Source: Flavobacterium sp. LMO8
GTDB taxonomy: Bacteria; Bacteroidota; Bacteroidia; Flavobacteriales; Flavobacteriaceae
NCBI RefSeq assembly: GCF_009495755.1
Contig: NZ_WIBJ01000033.1
Span: 147,067-211,066 of the forward strand
Reading direction: 5' to 3'
DNA: 64,000 bases
The notes under the pieces are model-generated. The model saw only the letters and a list, made by a program, of their open reading frames with translations. It made no database searches and had not been told where the DNA came from. Positions 1 through 9,175 of this stretch are shown piece after piece. Position 1 is the first letter of the stretch. Every line of letters starts with the position of its first letter. Both the position numbers and the translations under genes were made by a program.

Positions 1-1164
1 TGCTAAAAATTCGGTATCTAATTCCTCTGATTTTTTCAAAGGTTTTAAATGCACTTCAAATATTTCTTTACGTTCTCTAATGTCTGGTAAGTCTACATAA
101 ATTTGTCTGTCAAAACGACCAGCACGTAATAAAGCTTTATCTAAAACATCGGCACGGTTTGTTGCAGCCAAAACAATTACGTTTGAATTAGTGCCAAAAC
201 CATCCATTTCAGTCAATAACTGATTTAATGTATTTTCTCTTTCGTCGTTAGCGCCTGTCATGTTGTTTTTTCCACGAGCTCTACCCACAGCGTCAATTTC
301 GTCAATGAAAATGATAGATGGTGATTTCTCTTTGGCTTGTTTGAATAAATCTCTAACACGAGAAGCTCCAACTCCTACAAACATTTCCACAAAATCAGAA
401 CCTGATAAAGAGAAGAAAGGTACTTTAGCTTCACCTGCAACAGCTTTAGCTAATAATGTTTTTCCCGTTCCAGGAGGTCCAACTAATAAAGCTCCTTTTG
501 GGATTTTACCACCAATTGAAGTGTATTTTTCAGGATTTTTAAGAAATTCTACTATTTCTTGAATTTCTTCTTTTGCACCTTCTAATCCGGCAACATTTTC
601 AAAAGTTACACGAGTATCGTTCTTTTCATCAAATAGTTTAGCTTTCGATTTACCAATGCTGAAGATTTGTCCACCTCCGCCACCAGAACCACCTGACATT
701 CTTCGCATCATAAAGACCCAAAGTCCAACTAAAAGTAGGATAGGTAAAAGCATTGAGATGATTTCACCCCACATGCTCTCAGGTTCTTTTTCGTAATCTG
801 AAAGTTTGCCTTCGCTTGATGCTTTTTGTAGGTTTTCTTGAAAAGTTTTTAAATCACCAATTTCTGTAAAATAGTGAGGTCCTTTCGTATTTAATTTTCC
901 TAAAACATCATTCTTTACTTTGTCATGTGCTTTATCTGTTAAAGCTGTTTTTTTTAGGTAAACTGTTGCTTTTGTATTGGTAAATACTACTTTTTCTACC
1001 TGATTTTTATCTAAATATTGATAAAATTTTGATAATGTGGTTGGCGCAGGATTGCTTAAATCAAAACCAGTAGTAAATAAATTAATGGTTAAGAAAATGA
1101 CAATAACCAGTCCAATACTCATCCATGGACTAAACTTAAAGTTAGAATTACTATTTTGTGCCAT
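1..1164 (-). CDS. ftsH: ATP-dependent zinc metalloprotease FtsH (partial, N-terminal 388 residues)
   Basis: Membrane-anchored AAA+ protease that extracts and degrades membrane and some cytosolic proteins. Only the N-terminal 388 codons are in the window; the reading frame runs off the left edge, so the zinc-binding HExxH protease domain is not visible. Visible parts are a short cytoplasmic N-terminus with a first membrane segment (about residues 15-32), an extracytoplasmic domain, a second membrane segment ending in MMRRM, a Gly/Ser-rich linker, and the AAA module with Walker A GPPGTGKT (about 228-235), Walker B IIFIDEID and the GRFDRQ region. The ATG at 1162-1164 follows rsfS by only 8 bases, so the two are likely co-transcribed. 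Confidence 0.97.
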   Translation of the reverse strand, partial: MAQNSNSNFKFSPWMSIGLVIVIFLTINLFTTGFDLSNPAPTTLSKFYQYLDKNQVEKVVFTNTKATVYLKKTALTDKAHDKVKNDVLGKLNTKGPHYFTEIGDLKTFQENLQKASSEGKLSDYEKEPESMWGEIISMLLPILLLVGLWVFMMRRMSGGSGGGGGQIFSIGKSKAKLFDEKNDTRVTFENVAGLEGAKEEIQEIVEFLKNPEKYTSIGGKIPKGALLVGPPGTGKTLLAKAVAGEAKVPFFSLSGSDFVEMFVGVGASRVRDLFKQAKEKSPSIIFIDEIDAVGRARGKNNMTGANDERENTLNQLLTEMDGFGTNSNVIVLAATNRADVLDKALLRAGRFDRQIYVDLPDIRERKEIFEVHLKPLKKSEELDTEFLA

Positions 1165-1172
1165 AAGAAATT

Positions 1173-1544
1173 TTAGTATTTAGTTTCAATGGTTGTGATT
1201 TTTGCATCACCCCATAAACTCTCAATTCGGTAGTATTCGCGAATGTGTTTTTGGAAAACATGTACTACAATATTAACGTAGTCCATTAAAACCCATTCTC
1301 CATTTTCAGCACCTTCAACGTGCCATGGTTTATCTTTTAATTCTTTTGAAACGATTTTTTGTACTGAACCTACAATTGCATTTACTTGTGTATTTGAATT
1401 TCCATTGCAAATAATAAAGTAATCACAAACCGTATTGTCAATTTCTCTTAAATCAAGAATATCAATATTTTCGCCTTTTACTTCTTCAATCCCTTTGATG
1501 ATGTTTGCTAATAAATCATCATTATTAATCTGCTTCTTCGCCAT
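1173..1544 (-). CDS. rsfS: Ribosome silencing factor RsfS (Iojap/YbeB)
   Basis: Small cytoplasmic factor that binds ribosomal protein uL14 on the large subunit and blocks subunit joining when nutrients are low. At 123 residues it has the usual family length. Family hallmarks are [15 protein letters not shown] (about 40-54), [13 protein letters not shown] (about 77-89), VVHVF, and [11 protein letters not shown] near the end. It sits directly upstream of ftsH on the same strand, an arrangement common in Bacteroidota. It is divergent from birA across 85 bases that must hold both promoters. Confidence 0.96.
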   Translation of the reverse strand: MAKKQINNDDLLANIIKGIEEVKGENIDILDLREIDNTVCDYFIICNGNSNTQVNAIVGSVQKIVSKELKDKPWHVEGAENGEWVLMDYVNIVVHVFQKHIREYYRIESLWGDAKITTIETKY

Positions 1545-1629
1545 TTATTATTTTTGTATTTATGCAAAGGTATCATTTTTTGTGATTATTTTTGAACCTT
1601 AACATAAGATTAAATTTTGTTATTGTATT

Positions 1630-2361
1630 ATGAAGATAATCAAACTCGATGCCATAGATTCTACCAACCATTTTTTGAAAGCACTTTCATCTGAAGAAAG
1701 CTGTGAAAATTTCACTGTAGTTACTACCGAATCACAAACAGCAGGCAAAGGACAAAGAGGTTCGGGTTGGGCTTCTGAAGTAGGTAAAAATCTAACTTTT
1801 AGTGTTTTATATAGTCAAAAAATAGATGAGATTACAAGTTTATTTACCTTGAATATCGTAGTAGCTTTAAGTGTGGTAGAAGTGCTGAAAACCTTTAGTA
1901 ATTTAAATTTTGCCATCAAATGGCCAAATGACATCTTGGCAGAGAATAAGAAAATTGCTGGCATTTTAATCGAAAATACATTTAAAAACTCTAACGAAGT
2001 GCAATCGATAATCGGAATTGGTTTGAATGTGAACCAATCTCAGTTTGAAAATTTACCACAAGCATCGTCTTTATTTTTATTGGAAAACCAATTATTTGAT
2101 AGAGAAGCACTTTTAATTTCCATCGTAAACCGATTAGAATTCAATTTAAATCAACTTAGAATTCTTAAAGAAGATTTTTTTTGGGACGCTTATCATGCTA
2201 CTTTGTTTAAGAATGATGTAGTTTCTAGTTTCGAATCGGTATCAGGAAATCGATTTGTTGGAAAAATTCAAAAGGTAACAAAAGACGGCAAATTAGAAGT
2301 TTTATTGGAAGATGATTCGGTAGCCTTTTTCGATGTCAAAGAAGTAAAAATGCTGTATTAA
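1630..2361 (+). CDS. birA: Biotin--[acetyl-CoA-carboxylase] ligase BirA, catalytic-only form
   Basis: Activates biotin to biotinyl-AMP and transfers it to the biotin carboxyl carrier protein. Motifs are the biotin-binding loop GKGQRGSGW (about 39-47), KWPND (97-101) and KIAGILIE (108-115), followed by a short C-terminal SH3-like domain. At 243 residues it is a monofunctional ligase. The N-terminal helix-turn-helix of the E. coli repressor form is absent, so it should not act as a transcriptional regulator. It is divergent from rsfS-ftsH. Confidence 0.95.
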   Translation: MKIIKLDAIDSTNHFLKALSSEESCENFTVVTTESQTAGKGQRGSGWASEVGKNLTFSVLYSQKIDEITSLFTLNIVVALSVVEVLKTFSNLNFAIKWPNDILAENKKIAGILIENTFKNSNEVQSIIGIGLNVNQSQFENLPQASSLFLLENQLFDREALLISIVNRLEFNLNQLRILKEDFFWDAYHATLFKNDVVSSFESVSGNRFVGKIQKVTKDGKLEVLLEDDSVAFFDVKEVKMLY

Positions 2362-2425
2362 AATCATTCGAATATAAATTACTCAAACCTTTGTTAAACT
2401 TCGCGGAAATGTTTTTGTTTTTGAG

Positions 2426-2433
2426 TACATTTG
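2426..2433 (+). promoter_or_regulatory. Candidate -7 promoter element of ccsBA
   Basis: TACATTTG matches the Bacteroidota -7 consensus TAnnTTTG and lies 32 bases before the ccsBA ATG. The only clear upstream TTTG (2390-2393) is too far away (32 bases instead of about 19), so the -33 element is weak or absent. Confidence 0.45.
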
Positions 2434-2464
2434 TGCCAATTTATAAAAAACGTATTCCCAACTC

Positions 2465-5400
2465 ATGGAGAAAAAAATACTATCCCTGTTATCTTCCACA
2501 CGCTTAATGGCTTTTTTATTCATTGCATTTGCTGTAGCCATGGCAGCCGGAACTTTTATTGAAGATGCTTATAATACTGATACCGCACGAGTTATTGTTT
2601 ACAATGCCGTTTGGTTTGAAGTTATTATGGTGTTTTTTGTAATCAATTTTATTGGAAACATCAAACGTTATCAATTACATAAAAAAGAAAATTGGGCTAC
2701 CTTATTATTGCACCTTTCTTTTATTCTAATTATTATAGGAGCTTTTGTTACTCGTTATATTAGTTACGAAGGAATGATGCCTATTAGAGAAGGAGAATCA
2801 GCCAATATTATTTATTCGGATAAACCGTATTTAACTGTTTTAGTTGACGGAAATCACGAAGGTCAAATGCGACGTAAGACTTTTGAAGAAGGATTATATT
2901 TAGCACCAGAAGTTAAAGATGATGCTTTTTTGAACACATTTGCTAGTAACTATTTTTCAATAGATGAGGAATTTAGCGGAATTCCATTTGAAGTAGAACA
3001 CCAAGAGTTTGTTATGAACGCAACGGAAACTGTAGTAGCTTCAGAAAACGGACAGTTGATGGTTAAAATGGTAGAGTCGAGTGGAGGAACTCGTCACGAA
3101 CATTACTTAAAAGAAGGTGAAGTTCAAAACTTACATAACGTACTTTTTGCTTTTAATAAATATACAGAAGGAGCAATCAACATTACCAAAATTGCAGAAG
3201 CTTATACCATTCAAACGCCTTTTGAAGGTGATTTCATGAGAATGGCAGATAAATTACAAGGTAAAGTGGTTAAAGATTCAGTACAACCTTTAATGTTACG
3301 TTCGTTGTATAATATTGGTGGAGCTCAATTTGTATTTCCAGAGCCAGCAATTAAAGGAGAATTGACTTTTAAATCGAATAATGATTTTAAAGACAAACAA
3401 ACCGATGATGCGTTGAAAGTTAAAATCAAAACACAAGGAAAAGAAGAAGTTTTAACTTTAGTAGGAGCAAGAGGAAAACAAGGAGTTCCACAAAGCGTAA
3501 AAATTGGTAATTTAGAGTTTACACTTTTTTATGGAAGTAAAGTTTATAATACTCCATTTACAATCAAATTAGACGATTTCATTGCTGATAAATATCCAGG
3601 AACAGAAAATAGTTATTCGGCTTTCAAAAGTAAGATTGAAGTGATTGATACTGAACAAAAGAAAACATTTAAAGACAGTGTTTTTATGAACAATATCTTA
3701 GATTACAGAGGATTTAGATTTTTCCAAGCCGGATTTGATCCAGATGAAAAAGGAACAAATTTATCGGTAAGTCACGATTTCTGGGGAACTTGGATTACGT
3801 ACATTGGTTATTTCTTATTATACTTCGGAATGATGGCTATCTTATTCAATAAAAATACTCGTTTTGCTAGTTTGAAAGAAAAATTAGAAAAAGTGAAGAA
3901 AAAGAAAGCAAGTTTATTGAGCGTGTTTTTGATTTTATTTTCGACTTTAACTTTTGCTCAAGAGCACAATCACCAACCAAGTAAAGAAGAAATTCTAAAA
4001 TTATTAAAGGAGCACGAAATTTCGAAAGAGCACGCAAGCGAATTTGGAAAAGTAGTAATTCAGGATAACGGGCGAATGAAGCCTATCAATACGTTTTCAT
4101 CAGAATTACTTCGTAAAGTATCAAAAAGCGATACGTATGAAGGGATGAATTCGGATCAAGCTTTTTTATCGATGACACAATTTCCTCAGTATTGGTATGG
4201 ATTGCCAATCATTTATTTGAAAAGAGGAAATGATAGTATTCGTAAATTAATTGGAGTTGAAAAAGAGGCTAGATATGCACCACTTATCTCGTTTTTTGAC
4301 GAAACTGGAAATTACAAATTAGCCAAATTTTTAGAAACCGCTTACAAAGAACCAGTTCCAAATCAATTTCAAAAAGATTTTATTGAAGCGGATAAGAAAG
4401 TAAATCTTTTATATTCGGCTTTAAGTGGACAAATTTTAAAAGTGTTCCCAGTTCCAGGTGATAAATCGAATAAATGGGTTTCGTTTTTAGAAGTCAACCA
4501 ACCAACAGGAACCGCTTTAGATTCGATTAAAAACGTAATGCCATTTTACTTAAACGCTTTAGAAAAAGCTTCGAAAAGTAATAATTACGAATTACCAAAT
4601 AGTCTTTTAAAAGGATTAAACGAATACCAAAAGAAATACGGTGCTGCCGTTATGCTTTCAGAAAGTAAAATCAGTTCTGAAATTACATACAACAAATACG
4701 ATATTTTCAAACGATTATATTATATGTATATGTTGGCTGGGGTTTTAATGTTGATTTTCTGTATAGTTCAAATTTTCATAGATTCAAAAGTAATCCGAAC
4801 AATTATTAATGTTTTTCACGGATTGATTGGTTTGTTTTTCATATTGCATTTAGCAGGTTTAATTGTAAGATGGTACATTTCAGGACACGCGCCTTGGAGT
4901 GATGCTTATGAAAGTATGATTTATGTAGCTTGGGCAACGATGTTCTTTGGCTTGGCTTTCGGAAAAGATTCAAAACTTACTGTAGCTTCAACCGCATTTG
5001 TAACTGCAATGATTTTGATGATTGCACATTGGAATTGGATGGATCCATCTATCGGAAACTTACAACCGGTTTTAAATTCGTACTGGTTAATGATTCACGT
5101 AGCGGTTATTGTGGCTAGTTACGGACCATTTACTTTAGCGATGGTTTTAGGTTTAGTTTCGTTATTCTTGATGATTTTCACTAATGAAAAGAACAAAGAA
5201 AGAATGAAATTAAGCATAGACGAAATCACATACATCAACGAAATGGCGTTAACCGTAGGTTTGGTCATGTTAACCATTGGAAACTTCCTTGGCGGACAAT
5301 GGGCAAACGAAAGTTGGGGACGTTATTGGGGTTGGGATCCAAAAGAAACTTGGGCATTAATTAGTATTATGGTATATGCGTTTGTAATTCACGCACGTTT

Positions 5401-5623
5401 TGTGCCAGCTTTAAGAGGAAGATGGATTTATAACGTAATGAGCGTTTTAGCTTTCGCTTCAATTTTAATGACCTATTTTGGAGTAAATTTCCACTTGAGT
5501 GGTTTACATAGTTACGCTTCAGGTGAAAAACAAAACGTAACTTATTACTTTATTATTTTAGCAATTGTCATAGTAATATCGGCAATAGCTTACTTTCCGT
5601 ATAAGAAGTATTATAAAAAATAA
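2465..5623 (+). CDS. ccsBA: System II cytochrome c maturation protein, ResB-CcsA fusion
   Basis: Exports haem and attaches it to apocytochromes c on the periplasmic face of the inner membrane. The N-terminal half (about 1-470) is ResB-like, with two membrane segments near the start (RLMAFLFIAFAVAMAAG), a large extracytoplasmic domain, and a membrane segment near 450. A hydrophobic stretch near 490 ends in FAQ and resembles an internal signal sequence, followed by a second soluble domain. The C-terminal part (about 750-1052) is the multi-pass CcsA domain with the tryptophan-rich haem-handling motif WGWDPKETW (about 957-965) and conserved histidines. At 1052 residues it is the full fused form usual in Bacteroidota. 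It ends in open intergenic space holding a long hairpin. Confidence 0.95.
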   Translation: MEKKILSLLSSTRLMAFLFIAFAVAMAAGTFIEDAYNTDTARVIVYNAVWFEVIMVFFVINFIGNIKRYQLHKKENWATLLLHLSFILIIIGAFVTRYISYEGMMPIREGESANIIYSDKPYLTVLVDGNHEGQMRRKTFEEGLYLAPEVKDDAFLNTFASNYFSIDEEFSGIPFEVEHQEFVMNATETVVASENGQLMVKMVESSGGTRHEHYLKEGEVQNLHNVLFAFNKYTEGAINITKIAEAYTIQTPFEGDFMRMADKLQGKVVKDSVQPLMLRSLYNIGGAQFVFPEPAIKGELTFKSNNDFKDKQTDDALKVKIKTQGKEEVLTLVGARGKQGVPQSVKIGNLEFTLFYGSKVYNTPFTIKLDDFIADKYPGTENSYSAFKSKIEVIDTEQKKTFKDSVFMNNILDYRGFRFFQAGFDPDEKGTNLSVSHDFWGTWITYIGYFLLYFGMMAILFNKNTRFASLKEKLEKVKKKKASLLSVFLILFSTLTFAQEHNHQPSKEEILKLLKEHEISKEHASEFGKVVIQDNGRMKPINTFSSELLRKVSKSDTYEGMNSDQAFLSMTQFPQYWYGLPIIYLKRGNDSIRKLIGVEKEARYAPLISFFDETGNYKLAKFLETAYKEPVPNQFQKDFIEADKKVNLLYSALSGQILKVFPVPGDKSNKWVSFLEVNQPTGTALDSIKNVMPFYLNALEKASKSNNYELPNSLLKGLNEYQKKYGAAVMLSESKISSEITYNKYDIFKRLYYMYMLAGVLMLIFCIVQIFIDSKVIRTIINVFHGLIGLFFILHLAGLIVRWYISGHAPWSDAYESMIYVAWATMFFGLAFGKDSKLTVASTAFVTAMILMIAHWNWMDPSIGNLQPVLNSYWLMIHVAVIVASYGPFTLAMVLGLVSLFLMIFTNEKNKERMKLSIDEITYINEMALTVGLVMLTIGNFLGGQWANESWGRYWGWDPKETWALISIMVYAFVIHARFVPALRGRWIYNVMSVLAFASILMTYFGVNFHLSGLHSYASGEKQNVTYYFIILAIVIVISAIAYFPYKKYYKK

Positions 5624-5632
5624 TTGATGTAT

Positions 5633-5698
5633 TGTCATGCTGAACTTGTTTCAGCATCTCGAAAATGATTTAGAAGCTGAAATGAATTCAGCTTGACA
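5633..5698. repeat. Imperfect long inverted repeat between ccsBA and gpx
   Basis: Arms 5633-5659 and 5672-5698 (27 bases each) are reverse complements at about 22 positions, with a 12-base loop. The core words are TGTCATGCTGAA and TTTCAGCATCT. Shorter relatives of the same word (GTCATGCTGA...AGCATCTC) recur near 29290, 30710, 31003 and 34125, so this is a dispersed intergenic element and may also terminate transcription. Confidence 0.7.
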
Positions 5699-5781
5699 GA
5701 TAGGAGTTTTGTTTGTGAGTGTTTTATGAAATGTTTATCAAAAAATGCGTTTTAAAATCCTAAATTTGAAATAAAAAAGAG

Positions 5782-6375
5782 ATGAAAAAATTAGTAACCT
5801 TGTTTTCAGTAGTAGCTTTGTTTTTCAGTTGTCAAAATCAGGCACAAAAAAAGCAAACGACTACAGCAACAGCAACCACGACACCAATGGCAAAAGAAAC
5901 GATTTATCAGTTTAAAGTAGAAGATTTGAGCGGAGATACTTTTGATTTTTCAACCTTAAAAGGGAAGAAAATCTTAGTGGTCAATACCGCTTCAGAATGT
6001 GGTTTAACACCGCAATACGAACAATTACAAGCAATTTACGAAAAGTACAAAGACCAAAACTTCGTAATCGTAGGATTTCCAGCGAATAACTTCGGAGCGC
6101 AAGAACCAGGAACAAATGCGCAAATTGCTACTTTTTGTCAAAAAAATTATGGTGTTTCGTTTCCAATGATGGCTAAAATTTCGGTAAAAGGTGGTGATAT
6201 GCACCCAATTTATCAATTTTTAACACAAAAGGCTAAAAACGGATTAGAAGACAGCGAAGTACAATGGAACTTCCAAAAATACTTAATCAACGAAAATGGT
6301 GAATTGGCAAAAGTAGTTTCTCCAAGAACGTTACCTACTGATGCTGAAATCGTAAATTGGATTGAAGGGAAATAG
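5782..6375 (+). CDS. Glutathione peroxidase-family lipoprotein
   Basis: Thiol peroxidase that reduces hydrogen peroxide and lipid hydroperoxides, probably using thioredoxin-like donors. A lipoprotein signal peptide ends in LFFSC, making Cys17 the lipidated residue, so the enzyme should sit on the periplasmic side of a membrane. After a Thr-rich linker comes the thioredoxin-like fold with peroxidatic Cys73 in NTASECGLTPQY, and the Gln and Trp of the triad in FPANNFGAQEPG and VQWNFQKYL. This is the cysteine form, not the selenocysteine form. It stands alone, flanked on both sides by repeat-type intergenic DNA. Confidence 0.93.
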   Translation: MKKLVTLFSVVALFFSCQNQAQKKQTTTATATTTPMAKETIYQFKVEDLSGDTFDFSTLKGKKILVVNTASECGLTPQYEQLQAIYEKYKDQNFVIVGFPANNFGAQEPGTNAQIATFCQKNYGVSFPMMAKISVKGGDMHPIYQFLTQKAKNGLEDSEVQWNFQKYLINENGELAKVVSPRTLPTDAEIVNWIEGK

Positions 6376-6383
6376 TTTTTTGA

Positions 6384-6522
6384 AACACATAGTCACATAG
6401 GTATTTATTGTTTGTTTTTAGTCGTTTCACTTGGCATAGATTACATAGACAAAGCTATGTGTAAATGAAATGCTTAAATAAACCTTTTTTTAATTTTTTT
6501 CTATGTGTCTATGTGTTTAAAA
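6384..6522. repeat. CACATAG-type dispersed intergenic repeat
   Basis: The segment opens with AACACATAGTCACATAGG and closes with the near-inverted CTATGTGTCTATGTGTTT. Its centre has CGTTTCACTTGGCATAG at 6423-6439. The same central word occurs at 30959-30975, and CACATAG words recur near 30526-30546, 30768-30780 and 30919-30930. It lies between convergent genes. Confidence 0.65.
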
Positions 6523-7017
6523 TCACAACATTTTTTGAACAAAAACAGAATGCAACCATCGGTTAAATTTAAAACCTGATTCTTTTATAAATCCTACTTC
6601 TTCAAAGCCGAATTTTTTATGAAAATCGATACTATTGGTGTTTTCTGAATCAATAACGCCAATCATCGTGTGGAGATTTTGTTTTTTTGCTTTTTCGATT
6701 AATTCGGTCAATAATAATTTTCCTATTCCTTTTCCAATAGAATTCTTATTCGCATAAACCGAATGTTCTACTGTAAATTTATAAGCTTCTCTGAAACGGA
6801 ATTCGCTGTAATAACCGAAACCTAAGACTTCATTATTCATTTCGGCAACGATAACAGGAAACCCTTTCTGAATTTTTTCTTCAAAAATAGCTTCTTGCGT
6901 GGCTAAAGTTCGTACGTTGTAATCATATAAAGCAGTCGAGTGCAAAATTGCATCGTTGATGATGTCTAAAATTGCAGGACAATCTGCTATTTGGTAGTCT
7001 CTAATTTTTATATCCAT
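6523..7017 (-). CDS. GNAT-family N-acetyltransferase, phosphinothricin acetyltransferase-like
   Basis: Acetyl-CoA-dependent N-acetyltransferase of the Pat/Bar/YncA type. The opening IRDYQIADCPAILDIINDAI, the central GFGYYSEFR, the acetyl-CoA loop GKGIGKLL (95-102) and the C-terminal FHKKFGFEEVG are typical, and 164 residues is the usual length. Members acetylate the herbicide phosphinothricin or methionine sulfone/sulfoximine; the actual substrate cannot be read from sequence. It is divergent from menD with 76 bases between start codons. Confidence 0.88.
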   Translation of the reverse strand: MDIKIRDYQIADCPAILDIINDAILHSTALYDYNVRTLATQEAIFEEKIQKGFPVIVAEMNNEVLGFGYYSEFRFREAYKFTVEHSVYANKNSIGKGIGKLLLTELIEKAKKQNLHTMIGVIDSENTNSIDFHKKFGFEEVGFIKESGFKFNRWLHSVFVQKML

Positions 7018-7066
7018 TTCGTAAAGAAATTACGTAGTAAAAGTACTAAAAACCTTTTCAACTTCG

Positions 7067-7074
7067 TAACTTTG
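7067..7074 (+). promoter_or_regulatory. Candidate -7 promoter element of menD
   Basis: TAACTTTG fits the phylum -7 consensus TAnnTTTG, 19 bases before the menD ATG, implying a very short leader. No good -33 TTTG is visible. Confidence 0.45.
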
Positions 7075-7093
7075 TAGTCCAGTTATTTTTAAA

Positions 7094-8746
7094 ATGATGT
7101 ATCCAAAAATTCCTTTAGCGCAAAGCATTATCGAAATTTGCCAACAAAAAGGAGTCCAACATATCGTAATTTCACCAGGTTCGCGCAATGCTCCTTTGAC
7201 CATTGGATTTACTAAAAATCCGTTTTTCAAATGTTACAGTATTGCTGACGAACGTTGTGCTGCATTTTTTGCTTTAGGAATTGCCCAACAAATTCAGAAA
7301 CCCGTTGTTGTAGTTTGTACTTCGGGTTCGGCTTTGCTGAATTATTATCCTGCGATTGCGGAGGCGTTTTATAGCCAAATTCCATTAGTAGTAATTTCTG
7401 CGGATAGACCACAAAACAAGATTGATATTGGAGACGGACAAACTATTCGTCAGGAAAATGTATTTGCGAATCACAGTTTGTACAATGCTAATTTGCAAGA
7501 AAATGTATCGACTGAAAACGACAATAATATTCAATTGGCGTTGCATGTTGCGGTTACCCAAAAAGGGCCAGTTCACATCAATGCGCCTTTTGAAGAACCT
7601 TTGTACGAAACCGTTTCCGAATTACAAGTGCAACCTGAGATTATCAATTTTAATACCGAAATCAAGTCTTTTTCTTTAGGAAATTCAACTATTGAAACTT
7701 GGAACAAAGCCACTAAGAAATTGGTTTTAGTAGGAGAGTTGTTCCCAAATTCAGTAGAGCAAAAATATTTAGATGTTTTAGCGAATGACCCAAGTGTGGT
7801 GGTTTTAACCGAAAAAACATCGAATTTACATCATTCAACATTCATCGACCAAATTGATACGTTGATTACGCCATTTACAGAGGATGATTTCAAAGCGTTT
7901 CAACCTGAAATTTTGTTGACTTTTGGCGGAATGGTCGTTTCGAAACGTATTAAAGCGTTTTTACGAAAATACAAACCAGCTCATCATTGGCATGTAGATG
8001 AATTACGTGCGTATGATACTTTTGGAGCACTTACAAATCATTTTGAAACTAAAATAAATACTTTTTTAAGTCAGTTATTGACAGAAAAAACGATTGAAAG
8101 TACATATAAATCAAATATTGCGAATATTAGGAAAGAAAGAGTTGCGAAACACCAAGAATACACCGCAAAAATTCCGTTTTCGGATTTTAAAGTGTTTGAT
8201 TTTATTTGCCAAAATCTGCCAAAAAACAGTCAGTTACAAGTGAGTAATAGTTCTGCGATACGTTACTTACAGTTATTTGATTTAGACAAAAGCATACAAG
8301 TTTTTTGCAATCGTGGTACAAGTGGTATTGATGGAAGCACTTCTACAGCCATTGGAGCAGCTTTAGCATCTGATTTACCAACGATGTTGATTACTGGAGA
8401 CATTAGTTTTTTATACGACAGTAACGCCTTGTGGAACAATTACATTCCTACAACCTTCAAAATTATTTTACTGAATAACAGCGGTGGCGGTATTTTCAGA
8501 ATTTTACCTGGACATCAAGAAACCGAAACGTTTAACACGTATTTTGAAACGTCGCACCAATTAAATGCCTCACATTTGGCTAAAATGTATGGACTGAATT
8601 ATTTTGAAGCGAATGATGAAGCTTCATTACAACAACAATATACTGCATTCCTAAACCAAAATGAAAAACCAAGTATTCTAGAAATTTACACTCCAGAGAA
8701 AGAGAATAATGGAATTTTGTTAGATTATTTTAGAGGGTTGAAGTAA
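7094..8746 (+). CDS. menD: MenD, 2-succinyl-5-enolpyruvyl-6-hydroxy-3-cyclohexene-1-carboxylate synthase
   Basis: Thiamine-diphosphate enzyme of menaquinone synthesis that joins 2-oxoglutarate to isochorismate. The N-terminal pyrimidine-binding domain has SPGSRNAPLT (about residue 28) and the family signature DRPQNKIDIGDGQTI. The C-terminal domain holds the thiamine diphosphate/metal motif GDISFLYDSNALWNN (from about 434) and NNSGGGIFRILPG. Its 550 residues are full length. No other men gene is adjacent, and a terminator follows directly. A decayed copy of its last third lies 1.9 kb downstream. Confidence 0.97.
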   Translation: MMYPKIPLAQSIIEICQQKGVQHIVISPGSRNAPLTIGFTKNPFFKCYSIADERCAAFFALGIAQQIQKPVVVVCTSGSALLNYYPAIAEAFYSQIPLVVISADRPQNKIDIGDGQTIRQENVFANHSLYNANLQENVSTENDNNIQLALHVAVTQKGPVHINAPFEEPLYETVSELQVQPEIINFNTEIKSFSLGNSTIETWNKATKKLVLVGELFPNSVEQKYLDVLANDPSVVVLTEKTSNLHHSTFIDQIDTLITPFTEDDFKAFQPEILLTFGGMVVSKRIKAFLRKYKPAHHWHVDELRAYDTFGALTNHFETKINTFLSQLLTEKTIESTYKSNIANIRKERVAKHQEYTAKIPFSDFKVFDFICQNLPKNSQLQVSNSSAIRYLQLFDLDKSIQVFCNRGTSGIDGSTSTAIGAALASDLPTMLITGDISFLYDSNALWNNYIPTTFKIILLNNSGGGIFRILPGHQETETFNTYFETSHQLNASHLAKMYGLNYFEANDEASLQQQYTAFLNQNEKPSILEIYTPEKENNGILLDYFRGLK

Positions 8747-8764
8747 AACTTATTTAAGTAAAAT

Positions 8765-8800
8765 AAAAAACGCTGTCAATTTTTTTTGACTGCGTTTTTT
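8765..8800. terminator. Rho-independent terminator after menD
   Basis: A-rich stem AAAAAACGC-T-GTCA pairs with TGAC-T-GCGTTTTTT around a T-rich loop, just after the menD stop. It is symmetric, so it could also stop reverse-strand transcripts from the small genes that follow. Confidence 0.8.
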
Positions 8801-8803
8801 ATT

Positions 8804-8862
8804 ATTATGGGCACGGAATGCAATTCCGCGCTATCTGGATTTTTTAGAGGGTTGAAGTAGGT
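8804..8862 (+). repeat. Short repeat unit and second copy of the menD stop region
   Basis: Contains GGGCACGGAATGCAATTCCG (8808-8827), whose core GGAATGCAATTCC is palindromic, then CGCGCTATC. A close copy lies at 10661-10690. It is followed at 8839-8860 by TTTTTAGAGGGTTGAAGTAGG, almost the same as the last bases of menD (8727-8748). The region was built by local duplication. Confidence 0.65.
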
Positions 8863-9170
8863 TATTTATAAATTTCCCATTTCTCACCACGCTTTTTTCT
8901 CTCAGCTACGTGTCCTAAGGGTATCTCTGCAATTTCGTTTAGCGTTGAATCAAGTTTAATTATATGCTCTAAACAAATAAGTTTACCATTTTCAGGAACG
9001 TGATTGCTTTCGCCACACATAAATTGCCAATCTCCATCTTCATCATGTGAAACATATAATATATCTTTTCCTTCTTCAAATACATGTTCAAATGTAAAAC
9101 AAATGGTTTCTTTAGGTAAAGAAAAATTGTATGAGTCAGATTTTGTTTTCTTTTTTAAATTGAAAATCAT
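8862..9170 (-). CDS. Small hypothetical protein with DEDGDWQF motif
   Basis: Not confidently recognised. It has 102 residues, no signal peptide and no membrane segment, and looks cytoplasmic. The central part reads ILYVSHDEDGDWQFMCG and then CLEHIIKLDSTLNEIAEIP, a pattern I associate with small uncharacterised bacterial proteins that have no assigned role. The C-terminus is basic (ERKKRGEKWEIYK). It follows the VOC gene on the same strand with a 5-base gap, so the pair is probably one transcript. Its stop codon lies next to the duplicated menD-tail fragment. Confidence 0.65.
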   Translation of the reverse strand: MIFNLKKKTKSDSYNFSLPKETICFTFEHVFEEGKDILYVSHDEDGDWQFMCGESNHVPENGKLICLEHIIKLDSTLNEIAEIPLGHVAERKKRGEKWEIYK

Positions 9171-9175
9171 TTTGC

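Noticed and set aside
260-562. Forward-strand open frame of 100 residues over ftsH
   Set aside because: It is antisense to the strongly conserved AAA domain of ftsH and has no coding character of its own.
5782-6375. Selenocysteine glutathione peroxidase
   Set aside because: The active-site codon is TGT (Cys), with no in-frame TGA and no selenocysteine insertion hairpin needed.
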